Positions 33,957 through 43,078 of a DNA stretch of 64,000 bases are shown piece by piece. The translations under genes and the position numbers were made by a program. Positions within the stretch are counted from its first letter, which is position 1. Each line of letters starts with the position of its first letter. The notes beneath the pieces were generated by a model, which saw only the letters and a program-made list of their open reading frames with translations, did no database searches and was not told the DNA's origin. The DNA comes from Bin5 sp965200685 (GTDB lineage Bacteria > Chloroflexota > Anaerolineae > Caldilineales > Caldilineaceae), in assembly GCA_965200685.1 (NCBI GenBank), contig OZ241379.1, forward strand, positions 2,852,001 to 2,916,000. Direction: 5' to 3'.

Positions 33957-35357
33957 ATGCGTAATCAAATTGTTCTCGTTGTGGTCGTTCTGTTCCTGTT
34001 CGCGGCTGGGCTGTTCGTGGCATTGCCCATAGACCATCCATTGTGGCTAGAGGAAGGGCTGGCCCCAGGCGAGGATACCCAACGGGATATTCGTGAGCTA
34101 ACATTGGGGCTGGACCTGAGAGGCGGTACGCAGATTCTCTTGGAGACAGACATCAGCGAAGATCAGTCACTACCGGATGATGCGCTCAACTCCGCCAAAA
34201 TTATCGTTGAGCAGCGGGTGAACGGTCTGGGCCTTACCGAACCGACGGTCCAGTTGCAAGGTGAACGCCGGATGATTGTCGAACTGCCCGGCGTGAAGAA
34301 TCCAGACCAGGCCATTGAGACGATCCGCTCTACCGGACAGTTGGAGTTCATTGATCCCGGCAATCGTGTCCTCCGCACCCATGATTTCATCAATACCACC
34401 AATCGTGCCACGGCCGTGGCGGCCTTGCAGGAAGCTGTGGTAGCCGGCGAAGCTGCGCCCCAGCCGATTCCATATCCGGACGAAGTATTCAATACAGTGA
34501 TGACAGGTGATATTCTGCAAACGGCCATCGCAACACAGGATGAGTACGGCTTCTGGCAGATTCAGTTCGACCTAACCAGCGATGGCAGTGATCAGTTCTT
34601 TGCCTACACACGGGAACACATCGGCGATGTTCTGGCGATTGTGTTGGATGGGCGGGTCCTTTCGACTCCAGTCATCAACGCGGCCATCAATGAGAACGGC
34701 ATCATCAACGGCGATTTCTCCCAAGAGGAGGCGGATAGCCTAGCGATACAGATGCGTTACGGTGCTCTGCCCATCCCCTTGCAGGTGGTGGACGTGCGTA
34801 CAATCGGTGCCAGCTTGGGCCAGGATTCCATTGACCGCAGCTTGCAGGCCGGCCTCATCGGCGGCATGCTGATCCTGCTCTTTATGGTTCTGTTGTACCG
34901 GCTGCCCGGCTTTCTGGCCGATATTGCCCTCGCGATCTATGTGACCTTGAATCTGGCTATGTATAAGTTGATCCCGGTGACGCTCACCCTGCCCGGGATC
35001 GCTGGCTTTATCCTTTCTATTGGTATGGCTGTCGATGCCAATATCCTGATCTTTGAACGCATGAAAGAGGAGTTACGTAATGGCCGCTCCCTGCGGCTGG
35101 CCGTGGAGACTGGCTTCAGCCGGGCGTGGCCCGCTATCCGTGATGGCAACCTCTCGACCCTGATCTCCTGTGCAGTCCTCTATTGGTTCGGGAACAATTT
35201 CGGGGCCAGCATTGTGAAGGGGTTTGCCATTACGCTTGCAGTGGGTGTTTTACTGTCAATGTTCACTGCTGTATTCGTCACCCGCACATTTATGCGTAGT
35301 TTCCTTTCTACCCAAGGGCAGAAGTTGATGGGCAATCGCAGGCTATTGGGCTACTGA
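33957..35357 (+). CDS. secD: Protein translocase subunit SecD
   Basis: 466 residues. N-terminal membrane segment (about 4-24), the SecD motif GLDLRGGTQ at 51-59, a large periplasmic region and five C-terminal membrane segments, with the family motif GMAVDANILIFERMKEE in the fourth. SecD and SecF use the proton motive force to pull exported proteins through SecYEG. GGAAAG lies eight bases before the ATG at 33957; an upstream extension is rejected. secF follows after 55 bases. Confidence 0.96.
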   Translation: MRNQIVLVVVVLFLFAAGLFVALPIDHPLWLEEGLAPGEDTQRDIRELTLGLDLRGGTQILLETDISEDQSLPDDALNSAKIIVEQRVNGLGLTEPTVQLQGERRMIVELPGVKNPDQAIETIRSTGQLEFIDPGNRVLRTHDFINTTNRATAVAALQEAVVAGEAAPQPIPYPDEVFNTVMTGDILQTAIATQDEYGFWQIQFDLTSDGSDQFFAYTREHIGDVLAIVLDGRVLSTPVINAAINENGIINGDFSQEEADSLAIQMRYGALPIPLQVVDVRTIGASLGQDSIDRSLQAGLIGGMLILLFMVLLYRLPGFLADIALAIYVTLNLAMYKLIPVTLTLPGIAGFILSIGMAVDANILIFERMKEELRNGRSLRLAVETGFSRAWPAIRDGNLSTLISCAVLYWFGNNFGASIVKGFAITLAVGVLLSMFTAVFVTRTFMRSFLSTQGQKLMGNRRLLGY

Positions 35358-35367
35358 ATTTATAATA

Positions 35368-35401
35368 CCAGTGGCGAGTGGTACCTTGCCCGAACCACTG
35401 G
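35368..35401. repeat. Heptamer repeat element between secD and secF
   Basis: CCAGTGG, CGAGTGG, TACCTTG, CCCGAAC, CACTGGG. The outer units CCAGTGG and CCACTGG are complementary and could form a hairpin between the two reading frames. Confidence 0.55.
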
Positions 35402-35412
35402 GTCTTTGAGGC

Positions 35413-36396
35413 GTGAGCATCCCCGCCGAACAACACGAAGAGTATCGTATGTATCACTTAGTTGAACGTCGTAAGATCTGGTTCCTGTTTTCCCTGCTTG
35501 TGATTCTACCGGGTATTCTGTTTATGCTGTGGCATTTCGCTACTGTCGGGACACCCCTTCCTCTTAGCATCGACTACACCGGTGGCACCCAATGGGAGAT
35601 GCGTTTTGCCGATCCGGTCATGCCGACAGATGTACGCAGCATTTTTGTTGAAGCAGGATACCCGGACACAACGGCATTTTTGGTCGAAGATGACCGAACC
35701 GTCCAGGTCAAGTTCAAGACTATCAACATCTCCCAGAAGGAACAGATCCAGCAGGCACTCATCGCTCGTTTCGGCGAATTTGATGAGCGGCTGTACCGCA
35801 GTATTGGCCCGGCCATCGGCGTAGAGGTCAGCCAGGCGGCTCTGTTAGCGGTCATCGTTGCCTCGGTCTTGATTCTGATGTATATTGCCGTGGCATTTCG
35901 AGAGGTGCCCCATCCTTTCCGCTATGGCATGGCTGCCATTATCGCCCTGATCCATGATGTGCTGGTCACAATTTCGTTCCTATCTATCATGAATCGAATC
36001 GCTGGCTGGGAGATCGATGCCCTCTTCCTCACCGCGACGTTGACCGTCATCGGTTTTAGTGTCAATGATACGATTGTCATTTTTGACCGCATCCGCGAGA
36101 ACTTGCGTCGCTACCGGGGCGAACGGTTTGCGACGGTGGCAAACCGTAGCATTATTGAGACAGCGCAACGCTCCATTGCCACGCAAGTGACGGCTCTACT
36201 GGTATTGGCAGCTATTCTGGTGTATGGGGGGATCACTCTGCAAACCTTTATGGCTACACTGATTGTCGGCCTCATCTCCGGGACATACAGTTCCATTTTT
36301 ACTGCCACGCCGATTATCGTTGCTTGGGAAGAAGGTTTGCTCTTGGCCACGGCTAAGAAGCCGATGGCTGCCAATGGACGGGCGGCCTTGGCCTAG
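35413..36396 (+). CDS. secF: Protein translocase subunit SecF
   Basis: Up to 327 residues. One N-terminal and five C-terminal membrane segments, the SecF motif IDYTGGTQW at 53-61, and SVNDTIVIFDRIREN in the C-terminal bundle. The start is the GTG at 35413 (TTTGAGGC upstream) or the ATG at 35449. It completes the SecDF complex. Confidence 0.95.
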   Translation: MSIPAEQHEEYRMYHLVERRKIWFLFSLLVILPGILFMLWHFATVGTPLPLSIDYTGGTQWEMRFADPVMPTDVRSIFVEAGYPDTTAFLVEDDRTVQVKFKTINISQKEQIQQALIARFGEFDERLYRSIGPAIGVEVSQAALLAVIVASVLILMYIAVAFREVPHPFRYGMAAIIALIHDVLVTISFLSIMNRIAGWEIDALFLTATLTVIGFSVNDTIVIFDRIRENLRRYRGERFATVANRSIIETAQRSIATQVTALLVLAAILVYGGITLQTFMATLIVGLISGTYSSIFTATPIIVAWEEGLLLATAKKPMAANGRAALA

Positions 36397-36431
36397 ATGT
36401 AGAGTCCGCTAGATGCAGAGGACAGAACCGC

Positions 36432-36463
36432 AGCCGAGTTCCGCAAGGAAACTCGGCTTTGTT
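36432..36463 (+). terminator. Intrinsic terminator after secF
   Basis: Arms AGCCGAGTT (36432-36440) and AACTCGGCT (36450-36458) around an eight-base loop, followed by TTGTT. It separates secDF from the carboxypeptidase gene. Confidence 0.65.
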
Positions 36464-36503
36464 ATGGGCATTCAAATATCCTGCTGCAGACAATCCTTTA
36501 CTC

Positions 36504-37652
36504 ATGCTCGTTTTTCGAGGTCGCCGGAGCGTCTATGTTGCTCTTTGGTGTCTACTGGCAATGTCTATGTGTGGATTTGGCCCTCCTACATTGGTGGACC
36601 GGGATGTGGCCCCTCAACAGAGGTTCACAATTGGGCAGTTGCGTCAGATTCAATGGGCACGTACCCCACCTATCAATAGCAGTGCCCGGTCCGTGTTGGC
36701 CTATGACCTAGATGCCGAGCAGGTATTGATGACCCAGGCAGCGGACTTGCCTGTGCCGCCGGCAAGTTTGGTGAAACTCATGACTGCCCTGCTCATCTTT
36801 GAGCAAAATCGTCTGACGAAGCAGGTTACGATTCAGCCTGAAGATCTTGTGGGCGGGGCCACTATGGGTCTGCGGGCCGCTGAAGTGCTGCGTGTGGAGG
36901 AACTTCTGTGGGGGCTGTTGATCCCCAGTGGCAATGATGCTGCCATGGCTCTTGCCCGACAATACGCTGGCCATGTGTCTCTATTTGTCCAGCGTATGAA
37001 CTTGCGAGCTAGGGAATTGAATCTGCGGGAGACACAATTTGCCAATCCCCATGGCTTTGACGTGGACGGGCAGGTGGCCAGTGCCCAGGACCTGCTTACA
37101 CTCGTGCGCCTACTGTGGAAATACCCTCTCTTTCGGGAGATCGTCGGAACGGCCATGACAACAGTTGCCCACCATCCTTTGTACACAACGAACCAGTTGC
37201 TCGGCTTGAATTGCCCGACACCCGAAGTTTGCAGCATCAATGGGGTCAAGACCGGGACAACGGCCCAGGCTGGCCAATCTCTCATCGCTGGCGTAGACCG
37301 GGACGGTCATCAGCTCTTCGTTGTCGTCCTCGGCAGCATAGATCGTTACGCGGATATGCAGGCCGTGTTAGCTGTGATCCAGCATAACTACCACTGGATC
37401 CCTGTGCATCTGCCGCAACGTCCTACCGCCTTGGACAGGCTGTTTGATCCCTCTGGCAATCGTTGGGTTCTGCGTGCTGAAGGAGATACAGCCGATATCT
37501 TGCTGGCTAGGTGGGAGTATCAGAACTTACGTTTATTTCGTCGGGTGCATCCTCCCCCCTATCATGTCTGGACCGCGGGCATGGAGGCTGGTGTACTGGA
37601 GTGGCGACTGGGTGATACTGTAGTCGCAACCCAGCGGCTCATCATACGCTAA
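36504..37652 (+). CDS. D-alanyl-D-alanine carboxypeptidase (peptidase S11)
   Basis: 382 residues from the ATG at 36504, with a signal peptide (YVALWCLLAMSMCGF). The penicillin-binding motifs are S88-L-V-K91, SGN at 142-144 and KTG at 249-251, as in PBP5/DacF. It trims the terminal D-Ala from peptidoglycan stems outside the membrane. The final 100 residues are a beta-rich domain and there is no clear C-terminal amphipathic anchor. A TTG start 15 codons earlier is possible but would overlap the terminator. Confidence 0.9.
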   Translation: MLVFRGRRSVYVALWCLLAMSMCGFGPPTLVDRDVAPQQRFTIGQLRQIQWARTPPINSSARSVLAYDLDAEQVLMTQAADLPVPPASLVKLMTALLIFEQNRLTKQVTIQPEDLVGGATMGLRAAEVLRVEELLWGLLIPSGNDAAMALARQYAGHVSLFVQRMNLRARELNLRETQFANPHGFDVDGQVASAQDLLTLVRLLWKYPLFREIVGTAMTTVAHHPLYTTNQLLGLNCPTPEVCSINGVKTGTTAQAGQSLIAGVDRDGHQLFVVVLGSIDRYADMQAVLAVIQHNYHWIPVHLPQRPTALDRLFDPSGNRWVLRAEGDTADILLARWEYQNLRLFRRVHPPPYHVWTAGMEAGVLEWRLGDTVVATQRLIIR

Positions 37653-37655
37653 CTT

Positions 37656-37669
37656 CAGTGGCGAGTGAT
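37656..37669. repeat. Short heptamer repeat element
   Basis: CAGTGGC, GAGTGAT immediately after the carboxypeptidase stop; only two units. Confidence 0.35.
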
Positions 37670-37707
37670 TTAGTATTCATCCAGAGAATTTTGATTCGGG
37701 ACATTGT

Positions 37708-38604
37708 ATGGCTGAAGAGCGTTTGCAGAAGGTATTGGCCGCGGCCGGTATTGCCAGCCGACGGGCCTCCGAAAAGTTGATAACCGCAGGCCGTGTACGG
37801 GTGGATGGGCAGGTCGTTACGAGCCTAGGCACAAAGGTAAACCCGGCCAACACCACGATTGTCGTAGATGGCAAGGCGATTGCCCTGCCGCGGCGACATA
37901 TCTATTATAAGGTGTACAAGCCCCGGGGCATCCTCAGCGACATGGGCGGAGATAGCCGTGGGCGTGAGACGATCGCCAAACTGTTGCCACCGGGCGTTGG
38001 CCGGGTCTTTCCTGTGGGCCGGTTAGACCTGAACAGTGAGGGGCTCATCCTGTTGACGGACGACGGGGAGCTGGCCCACAAGCTGACCCACCCTCGCTAT
38101 GAGCATCCCAAAACATATTACGTTCTAGTTGACCGGCAGCCATCCACTGAGGCATTGATCCGATTGCAGGAAGGGATCGAACTGGAGAGCGGGCGTACCG
38201 CCCCGGCCCGGGTGGAGGTGGCCGAACGCCTTCCGGCCCGGCTCTTTTTAGACAAAGGCAAGCGCTCGCAAGGCCGCGCCATGGGCCTGCCGGCAACATC
38301 GCGAACCCCGCCTTCCACAAAAGGTGTGTGGCTGCGTTTTGTCCTGCGAGAGGGCAAGAAACGTCAGATTCGGCATATGGCCGCCGCGGTGGAGATACAT
38401 TTGCAGCGGCTGATTCGCTGGTCGATTGGCCCTCTGACGCTAGACGGATTGAAGCCGGGCGTGGCCCGCCTGCTGACACCCGGCGAGGTGAACGCGCTGC
38501 GGGACTGCGTTGGCAGCACCAGAAACCGACCAGGGAGAACCAAATCAAAGCCTCGTCCGAGCCGCTCCCATTCGAGGCAGGCATTTCCGCGCAAGAAGCG
38601 ATAG
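37708..38604 (+). CDS. rRNA pseudouridine synthase (RsuA/RluB family)
   Basis: 298 residues. An S4 RNA-binding domain occupies about 1-60 (RLQKVLAAAGIASRRASEKLI), followed by the catalytic domain with GRLDLNSEGLILLT at 105-118, where D107 is the nucleophile. RIRHM-type motif appears as KKRQIRHM near 225-232. A Lys/Arg-rich tail of about 35 residues is added. It isomerises a uridine in 23S or 16S rRNA. The cytidylate kinase gene follows almost immediately, a common pairing. Confidence 0.93.
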   Translation: MAEERLQKVLAAAGIASRRASEKLITAGRVRVDGQVVTSLGTKVNPANTTIVVDGKAIALPRRHIYYKVYKPRGILSDMGGDSRGRETIAKLLPPGVGRVFPVGRLDLNSEGLILLTDDGELAHKLTHPRYEHPKTYYVLVDRQPSTEALIRLQEGIELESGRTAPARVEVAERLPARLFLDKGKRSQGRAMGLPATSRTPPSTKGVWLRFVLREGKKRQIRHMAAAVEIHLQRLIRWSIGPLTLDGLKPGVARLLTPGEVNALRDCVGSTRNRPGRTKSKPRPSRSHSRQAFPRKKR

Positions 38605-38612
38605 GTTTGTCT

Positions 38613-39323
38613 GTGAATATCATCACCATTGACGGTCCGGCCGCCGCGGGCAAGAGTACCATCGGCTACCAAATCGCGCAGTGGCTTGATTTTCTTTTCT
38701 TTGATACAGGGATTATGTATCGGGCCGTCACATGGGCCATGTTGGAGCGGGGGAATGATGCAGCGGATATAGACACTGTCGGGTGTATCGCTGAGTCATT
38801 GCCCATTGAAATCGACCCACCGCAGAGCAACCAGACCGATGGGCGTCAGGCGACAGTGCGTATCGGTGATCAAGACATTACCTGGGCCATCCGTACACCC
38901 CGGGTGGACCAGAAGGTCTCTGCTGTGGCCGAGAACGCCCAAGTACGGCTGGCCCTGACCCGTCAGCAGCGTCGCATCGGCCTGGCCTATGGCTCCGGCT
39001 CCGCTGAGAAGCTAGGGGTAGTTATGGCGGGTCGGGATATCGGTACGGTTGTGTTGCCGGAAGCACCGCTGAAAATCTATCTGAGCGCGCCAGTGGAGGA
39101 GCGGGCCAGACGCCGTTCTCAGGAGCTTATGGCGCGCGGCAAACAGGCCAACTTTGCACGAGTTCTGGCTGCTATGCGCCAACGGGATGAAATCGACAGC
39201 CAGCGGGCTATTGCTCCCCTACGCCCCGCAGATGATGCCTTCTTACTCGAAACTGTCGGCTCTTCCATTGAACAGATTGTCAGTCAGATAAAGGACAAGT
39301 GGCGAGAGATCAGCAAGACCTGA
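38613..39323 (+). CDS. cmk: Cytidylate kinase
   Basis: 236 residues. P-loop DGPAAAGKST at 7-16, substrate-binding DTGIMYRA at about 31-38, and AGRDIGTVVLP near 137-147 are specific to CMP kinases. It phosphorylates CMP and dCMP. The start is GTG 38613, eight bases after the upstream stop; TTG 38607 is an alternative. A much longer in-frame extension runs antiparallel to nothing real and overlaps the pseudouridine synthase, so it is rejected. Confidence 0.93.
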   Translation: MNIITIDGPAAAGKSTIGYQIAQWLDFLFFDTGIMYRAVTWAMLERGNDAADIDTVGCIAESLPIEIDPPQSNQTDGRQATVRIGDQDITWAIRTPRVDQKVSAVAENAQVRLALTRQQRRIGLAYGSGSAEKLGVVMAGRDIGTVVLPEAPLKIYLSAPVEERARRRSQELMARGKQANFARVLAAMRQRDEIDSQRAIAPLRPADDAFLLETVGSSIEQIVSQIKDKWREISKT

Positions 39324-39344
39324 GGCCTGTGACCAGTAGTCCAT
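39324..39344. repeat. Heptamer repeat element after cmk
   Basis: Three units GGCCTGT, GACCAGT, AGTCCAT directly after the cmk stop. Confidence 0.45.
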
Positions 39345-39405
39345 AAACGGCAATGATTGCCCCTAGTCATTCCACAGGGATTTCATCAACCATTCACTAC
39401 GACCA

Positions 39406-40374
39406 ATGGCTGCCTTAACTACAGAACAGAAACTAGAACTCTATTACTGGATGATCTTGGCACGGACATTCGATAACCGGATGGTTTCCCTGTGGAAGCA
39501 GGGGCGGGGGGTTGGTGGAGCTTTCAGCGAGCGAGGCCATGAGGCCATCAGTGTTGGCTCTGCTTACGCCTTGGCAGCGGAGGATATTATCGCCCCGATG
39601 CACCGGGATATCGCTGCCTATTTCCTGCGGGGGCTGTCACCGCGCAGAGTCTTTGGCAACCTGCTAGGAAAAGAAATCGGCGTCACCCGCGGGCGGGACG
39701 CCAATCATCATGGGATGGGGGATATGCGTCTGGGCATTGTCGGCTTCATCAGTCATATTCCCATGTCTATGCCCATCGCTCTGGGGGTGGCCATGAGCTT
39801 TAAGCTGCGCCAAGAGCCGCGTGTGGCCCTGACATACGTGGGAGATGGAGGCAGCAACGCTGGGCTCTGGCACGAGACAGTCAATATGGCCGCTCTCTAC
39901 CAGGCCCCCTATGTATTGCTCGTTGAGAACAACCAATACGCCTACTCCACCCATGTTTCCGCACAGATGACCATTGAAAACATCGCAGATAGGGCCGCGG
40001 GCTACAACATTCCGGGCGTGATTGTTGACGGCAATGATGTAGAAGCTGTCTATGCAGTGACGAAAGAGGCAGTGGAACGGGCTAGGCAAGGTGGGGGTCC
40101 CACGATCATTGAAGCGAAAACCATGCGTATGATGGGGCATGCTATCCACGATGGCGCGGAGTACGTACCGCGGGCCCTACTGGCCGAATGGGAAAAGAAG
40201 GATCCCCTTGATCGCTACGAAGCAAAGCTGCTCGCTGGTGGGCAGACGGACCGTGCGGAATTGGACGAGATCCGTCAACGGGCATTGACCGAGATTGAGG
40301 ATGCAATCGAATTTGCTGAGGCCAGTCCTCTGCCCGACCCTGCAACGGTTGAAACTGGCGTATACGCCCCCTGA
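39406..40374 (+). CDS. Thiamine-diphosphate-dependent dehydrogenase E1 component, alpha subunit
   Basis: 322 residues. The thiamine-diphosphate motif is GDGGSN (146-151) ending in ENN (174-176), and MHRDIA at 65-70 corresponds to the entry helix of pyruvate, acetoin or branched-chain 2-oxoacid dehydrogenase alpha subunits. An alpha subunit needs a beta partner and a lipoyl E2, but none lies next to it; the following gene is on the other strand. The beta subunit must be elsewhere or the gene is an orphan. Confidence 0.88.
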   Translation: MAALTTEQKLELYYWMILARTFDNRMVSLWKQGRGVGGAFSERGHEAISVGSAYALAAEDIIAPMHRDIAAYFLRGLSPRRVFGNLLGKEIGVTRGRDANHHGMGDMRLGIVGFISHIPMSMPIALGVAMSFKLRQEPRVALTYVGDGGSNAGLWHETVNMAALYQAPYVLLVENNQYAYSTHVSAQMTIENIADRAAGYNIPGVIVDGNDVEAVYAVTKEAVERARQGGGPTIIEAKTMRMMGHAIHDGAEYVPRALLAEWEKKDPLDRYEAKLLAGGQTDRAELDEIRQRALTEIEDAIEFAEASPLPDPATVETGVYAP

Positions 40375-40415
40375 ATCTGTGCTCCCCGTCCTACTTCATC
40401 CTGTGGTTGATCTAA

Positions 40416-42836
40416 TCACTCTCCACTGGCCACTGCTGTTGCAGCCAACGGAAACCGATCATCTGTCCATGTAGCTGTATTCGACAGAATTGATAACCGT
40501 TCTGCTGTATCCCACTGATACCATCCTACATAAATTTGATAGTCCCCTTGCGGTATTGGGGTGAGAATGCGTTCATCTATGATCACTTCGTTAAGGGGCC
40601 AGCTTGATGTTGGATACAGGAGTTGCGTGTCAGATTGGGCAATGATCTGCCCATCTGCATCAACCATATGGATAAATCTCGTGTAATCCGTTTGAGAAGA
40701 ACCGATAGATTGCCAAAAAAGGGTTACTTGAGCCGCATCGGAGGTAGGCGTGAGGGTGTAGCCCTTAAGCGCGATGATGTCCCCGAAATTGATATCTGTG
40801 GAAAATTCCGGTACACGATTAGCCAGAGGGGAAAAGTTGATAGTCGTTACAAGATGGAAAGATTCACCAGTGGATACAGGGATATGTTTGTGCTGCACTG
40901 CATTAAAAACGCCAACCCGTAATTGATACGGGCCCGCGGACAGGTCGGCAGGAATGGGGAGACTATAATTCAAGGGGACTGTCTGACCGGGTTCCCAGAC
41001 GCGTACTCGAAATACGCCATGTAGGGGCCAGCTATGGAGGCTGGCAACAACTTCTTGGTTGTGGTCGAGAAGTTGGACAAACATCTCCACATCTTCTTCG
41101 ATCTTCTGCGTCGGTTGCCAATAGAAAGTGAGCACAAGGGGCTCTCCGGCGGTCAAATTACTGCTTTGATAGCCGACTAAATTCAAGTTATTGGCAAAGG
41201 AGGTCTGTAAAGGAATATAGGCCGGGGACGTACCTTGCCAGCGCGCCGAGAATGCTTGGGCAGCCAAAACACCATTGCTTGCTATGATCGAGGATGATGC
41301 AGTGTTTAGCCGTTCGAGGCTATCCGGTATGGGAGGCAGGAAATAGACAGTCTCATCTTTCAGAAGGACCCATTCATCTGCTAGATAAGCGGCGGGTGTC
41401 CCTTCGGTTGTTGGGCGGTCTGGGTCTGTCGGTTGAATAACTGTGACGACTTCTCCTGGGTGTATCGGTTCATTCATCCCCCCTGCACGATATGGGAAAT
41501 GTTCGGCCAGAAGAAAAGCGAGGGGCGCGCGTTGATATTCACTGGAGGGCAATAAAATTGGGGTATCAAGATGGTCGGCAATGTATCGGGCTTCTGCAAT
41601 TTCGACCAAGCCGGTTCGCCATTCTAGGCCGTCGGCAGCGAGGAACTGCGGTCTCACCCGAGTCGCGTAGTCCCATTGCCGAAATGAGCCAGACAACACG
41701 ACCAGCACGAGGACAAGATAACCAGTCCAATTCGGTAAACCAGGGTTCTTTTCTATCCATCCCCAAATGGTAGTACTCCCTAAACTCGCTAGAATAAAGA
41801 TGAAAGGAAGGGCCGGAATGAGCCGTGCTGCTGAAGGGATTGTCCCTGGAGAGGTCAACAGATCCGGCAGAAACATGATCCCCATCAGTAAGAAACTAAA
41901 GATATATGCTTCTCGCCGTATGAAAAATGTGGCCCCGAGACCCACGACCAAACCGACAACGAAAACAGGCGTTAATAGCGACTGGTTTGAGAAAGGGTTA
42001 TAGGCATTATCCCAATACCAACCGAGCATGAGTAGTTGATTGATCAGTTTGTCAGCGATAATGGGGAGAGGATCAGGCAATTCAGCAATAGATTGCTTGG
42101 AAATCTGTTGCGTGCGGGCGATAAACGTATCTGGATAGGTGAGAAACTGTATCCATTGGGGTAAGGCGACCAGAGTTGCAACAGTTGTGGCCAATAGCAA
42201 GCCTCGCCAGCGAGAGAGCAGTTGACGATTCGTCATTAGCGCACCAATGCTGGCCACTGCTAACGCGATGGGGAAGAAATGTGCCACACTATAGACATAT
42301 TGGCTAACACCGACAAAGAGGCCAGCCAAAACAAAAGCGATCCAAGATCCCTGCCGAAACCCACGCCACAAAAAACCAATGGCCATCAATTCCACAACAG
42401 GGAGTAGAGCACCTTCAATCCCATATCCGGAAAATGAAGCAAAAAATGTAGAGAGGGCCAGCCCAAAAGCCGCGATCAATCCTGCTCGTCGGGCAAAAGT
42501 AACTCCCTGATCCCTAAATAACCAACGTGAAGCTGAATAGATTGCCGGTGTTGCTAAGGCCCCTCCCACTATTGTGATGCCGCGCAAGGCATCAGGAGTA
42601 AACCCCAACACGGTAAAAACAAGAGACTGTAGATAGATGATGAGAGAATGGGGCGCAAATTGATGGTAAACATACAAAGGAAACACGCTATCTTGTAAAA
42701 AATCAAAGGCATATAAGCCCAACCTGCTCGCATCGCCGCTGATCCCTGGAGGTGTTGTCAACCAATGTAGGGAGTAGATCACTAGGCTAAGAAGGAACAG
42801 GGCTGCTGGAAGTAGGTTATCATAATATTTGCTCAT
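40416..42836 (-). CDS. Large membrane glycosyltransferase-like protein (GT39/PMT type)
   Basis: 806 residues. The N-terminal 400 hold about ten membrane segments, with GDASRLGLYAFDF near residue 40 at the place of the acidic first-loop motif of ArnT/PMT-type enzymes. The C-terminal 350 are soluble beta-rich domains with repeated LxFYWQPT-like and LFWQS strands. It appears AT-richer than its neighbours. Lipid-linked sugar donor and target are unknown. The C-terminal VASGE is encoded by a heptamer element (40418-40440). The ATG at 42836 is preferred over a TTG seven codons upstream. Confidence 0.8.
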   Translation of the reverse strand: MSKYYDNLLPAALFLLSLVIYSLHWLTTPPGISGDASRLGLYAFDFLQDSVFPLYVYHQFAPHSLIIYLQSLVFTVLGFTPDALRGITIVGGALATPAIYSASRWLFRDQGVTFARRAGLIAAFGLALSTFFASFSGYGIEGALLPVVELMAIGFLWRGFRQGSWIAFVLAGLFVGVSQYVYSVAHFFPIALAVASIGALMTNRQLLSRWRGLLLATTVATLVALPQWIQFLTYPDTFIARTQQISKQSIAELPDPLPIIADKLINQLLMLGWYWDNAYNPFSNQSLLTPVFVVGLVVGLGATFFIRREAYIFSFLLMGIMFLPDLLTSPGTIPSAARLIPALPFIFILASLGSTTIWGWIEKNPGLPNWTGYLVLVLVVLSGSFRQWDYATRVRPQFLAADGLEWRTGLVEIAEARYIADHLDTPILLPSSEYQRAPLAFLLAEHFPYRAGGMNEPIHPGEVVTVIQPTDPDRPTTEGTPAAYLADEWVLLKDETVYFLPPIPDSLERLNTASSSIIASNGVLAAQAFSARWQGTSPAYIPLQTSFANNLNLVGYQSSNLTAGEPLVLTFYWQPTQKIEEDVEMFVQLLDHNQEVVASLHSWPLHGVFRVRVWEPGQTVPLNYSLPIPADLSAGPYQLRVGVFNAVQHKHIPVSTGESFHLVTTINFSPLANRVPEFSTDINFGDIIALKGYTLTPTSDAAQVTLFWQSIGSSQTDYTRFIHMVDADGQIIAQSDTQLLYPTSSWPLNEVIIDERILTPIPQGDYQIYVGWYQWDTAERLSILSNTATWTDDRFPLAATAVASGE
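40418..40440. repeat. Heptamer repeat at the 3' end of the glycosyltransferase gene
   Basis: CACTCTC, CACTGGC, CACTGCT in 7-base steps, overlapping the last codons and stop of the gene. Confidence 0.45.
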
Positions 42837-43078
42837 TTTGAATCTCTGTTTATACAATTTGGATCGGATTTACAGGATTCACACCTTTGTTTAGATCAGG
42901 ATTTTATGGGCCACGCCCGGCCAAGCGTAGTACGGCAAACGAATAAAGCGTTGTTGGATTGCCTGTCGCTGTAGCGGCGTTGATGAAAGGATTCACTAGC
43001 GTACCCTATGAATTTTACCCTACGTAAGCGTACCCATCAAAAATGTCTTAAGAATCAAATGCTAGAGTTTGACGGCAG

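Noticed and set aside
38045..38662. A 205-codon minus-strand frame antisense to the pseudouridine synthase and cmk
   Set aside because: Composition is that of a shadow frame in GC-rich coding sequence; both plus-strand genes have clear catalytic motifs.
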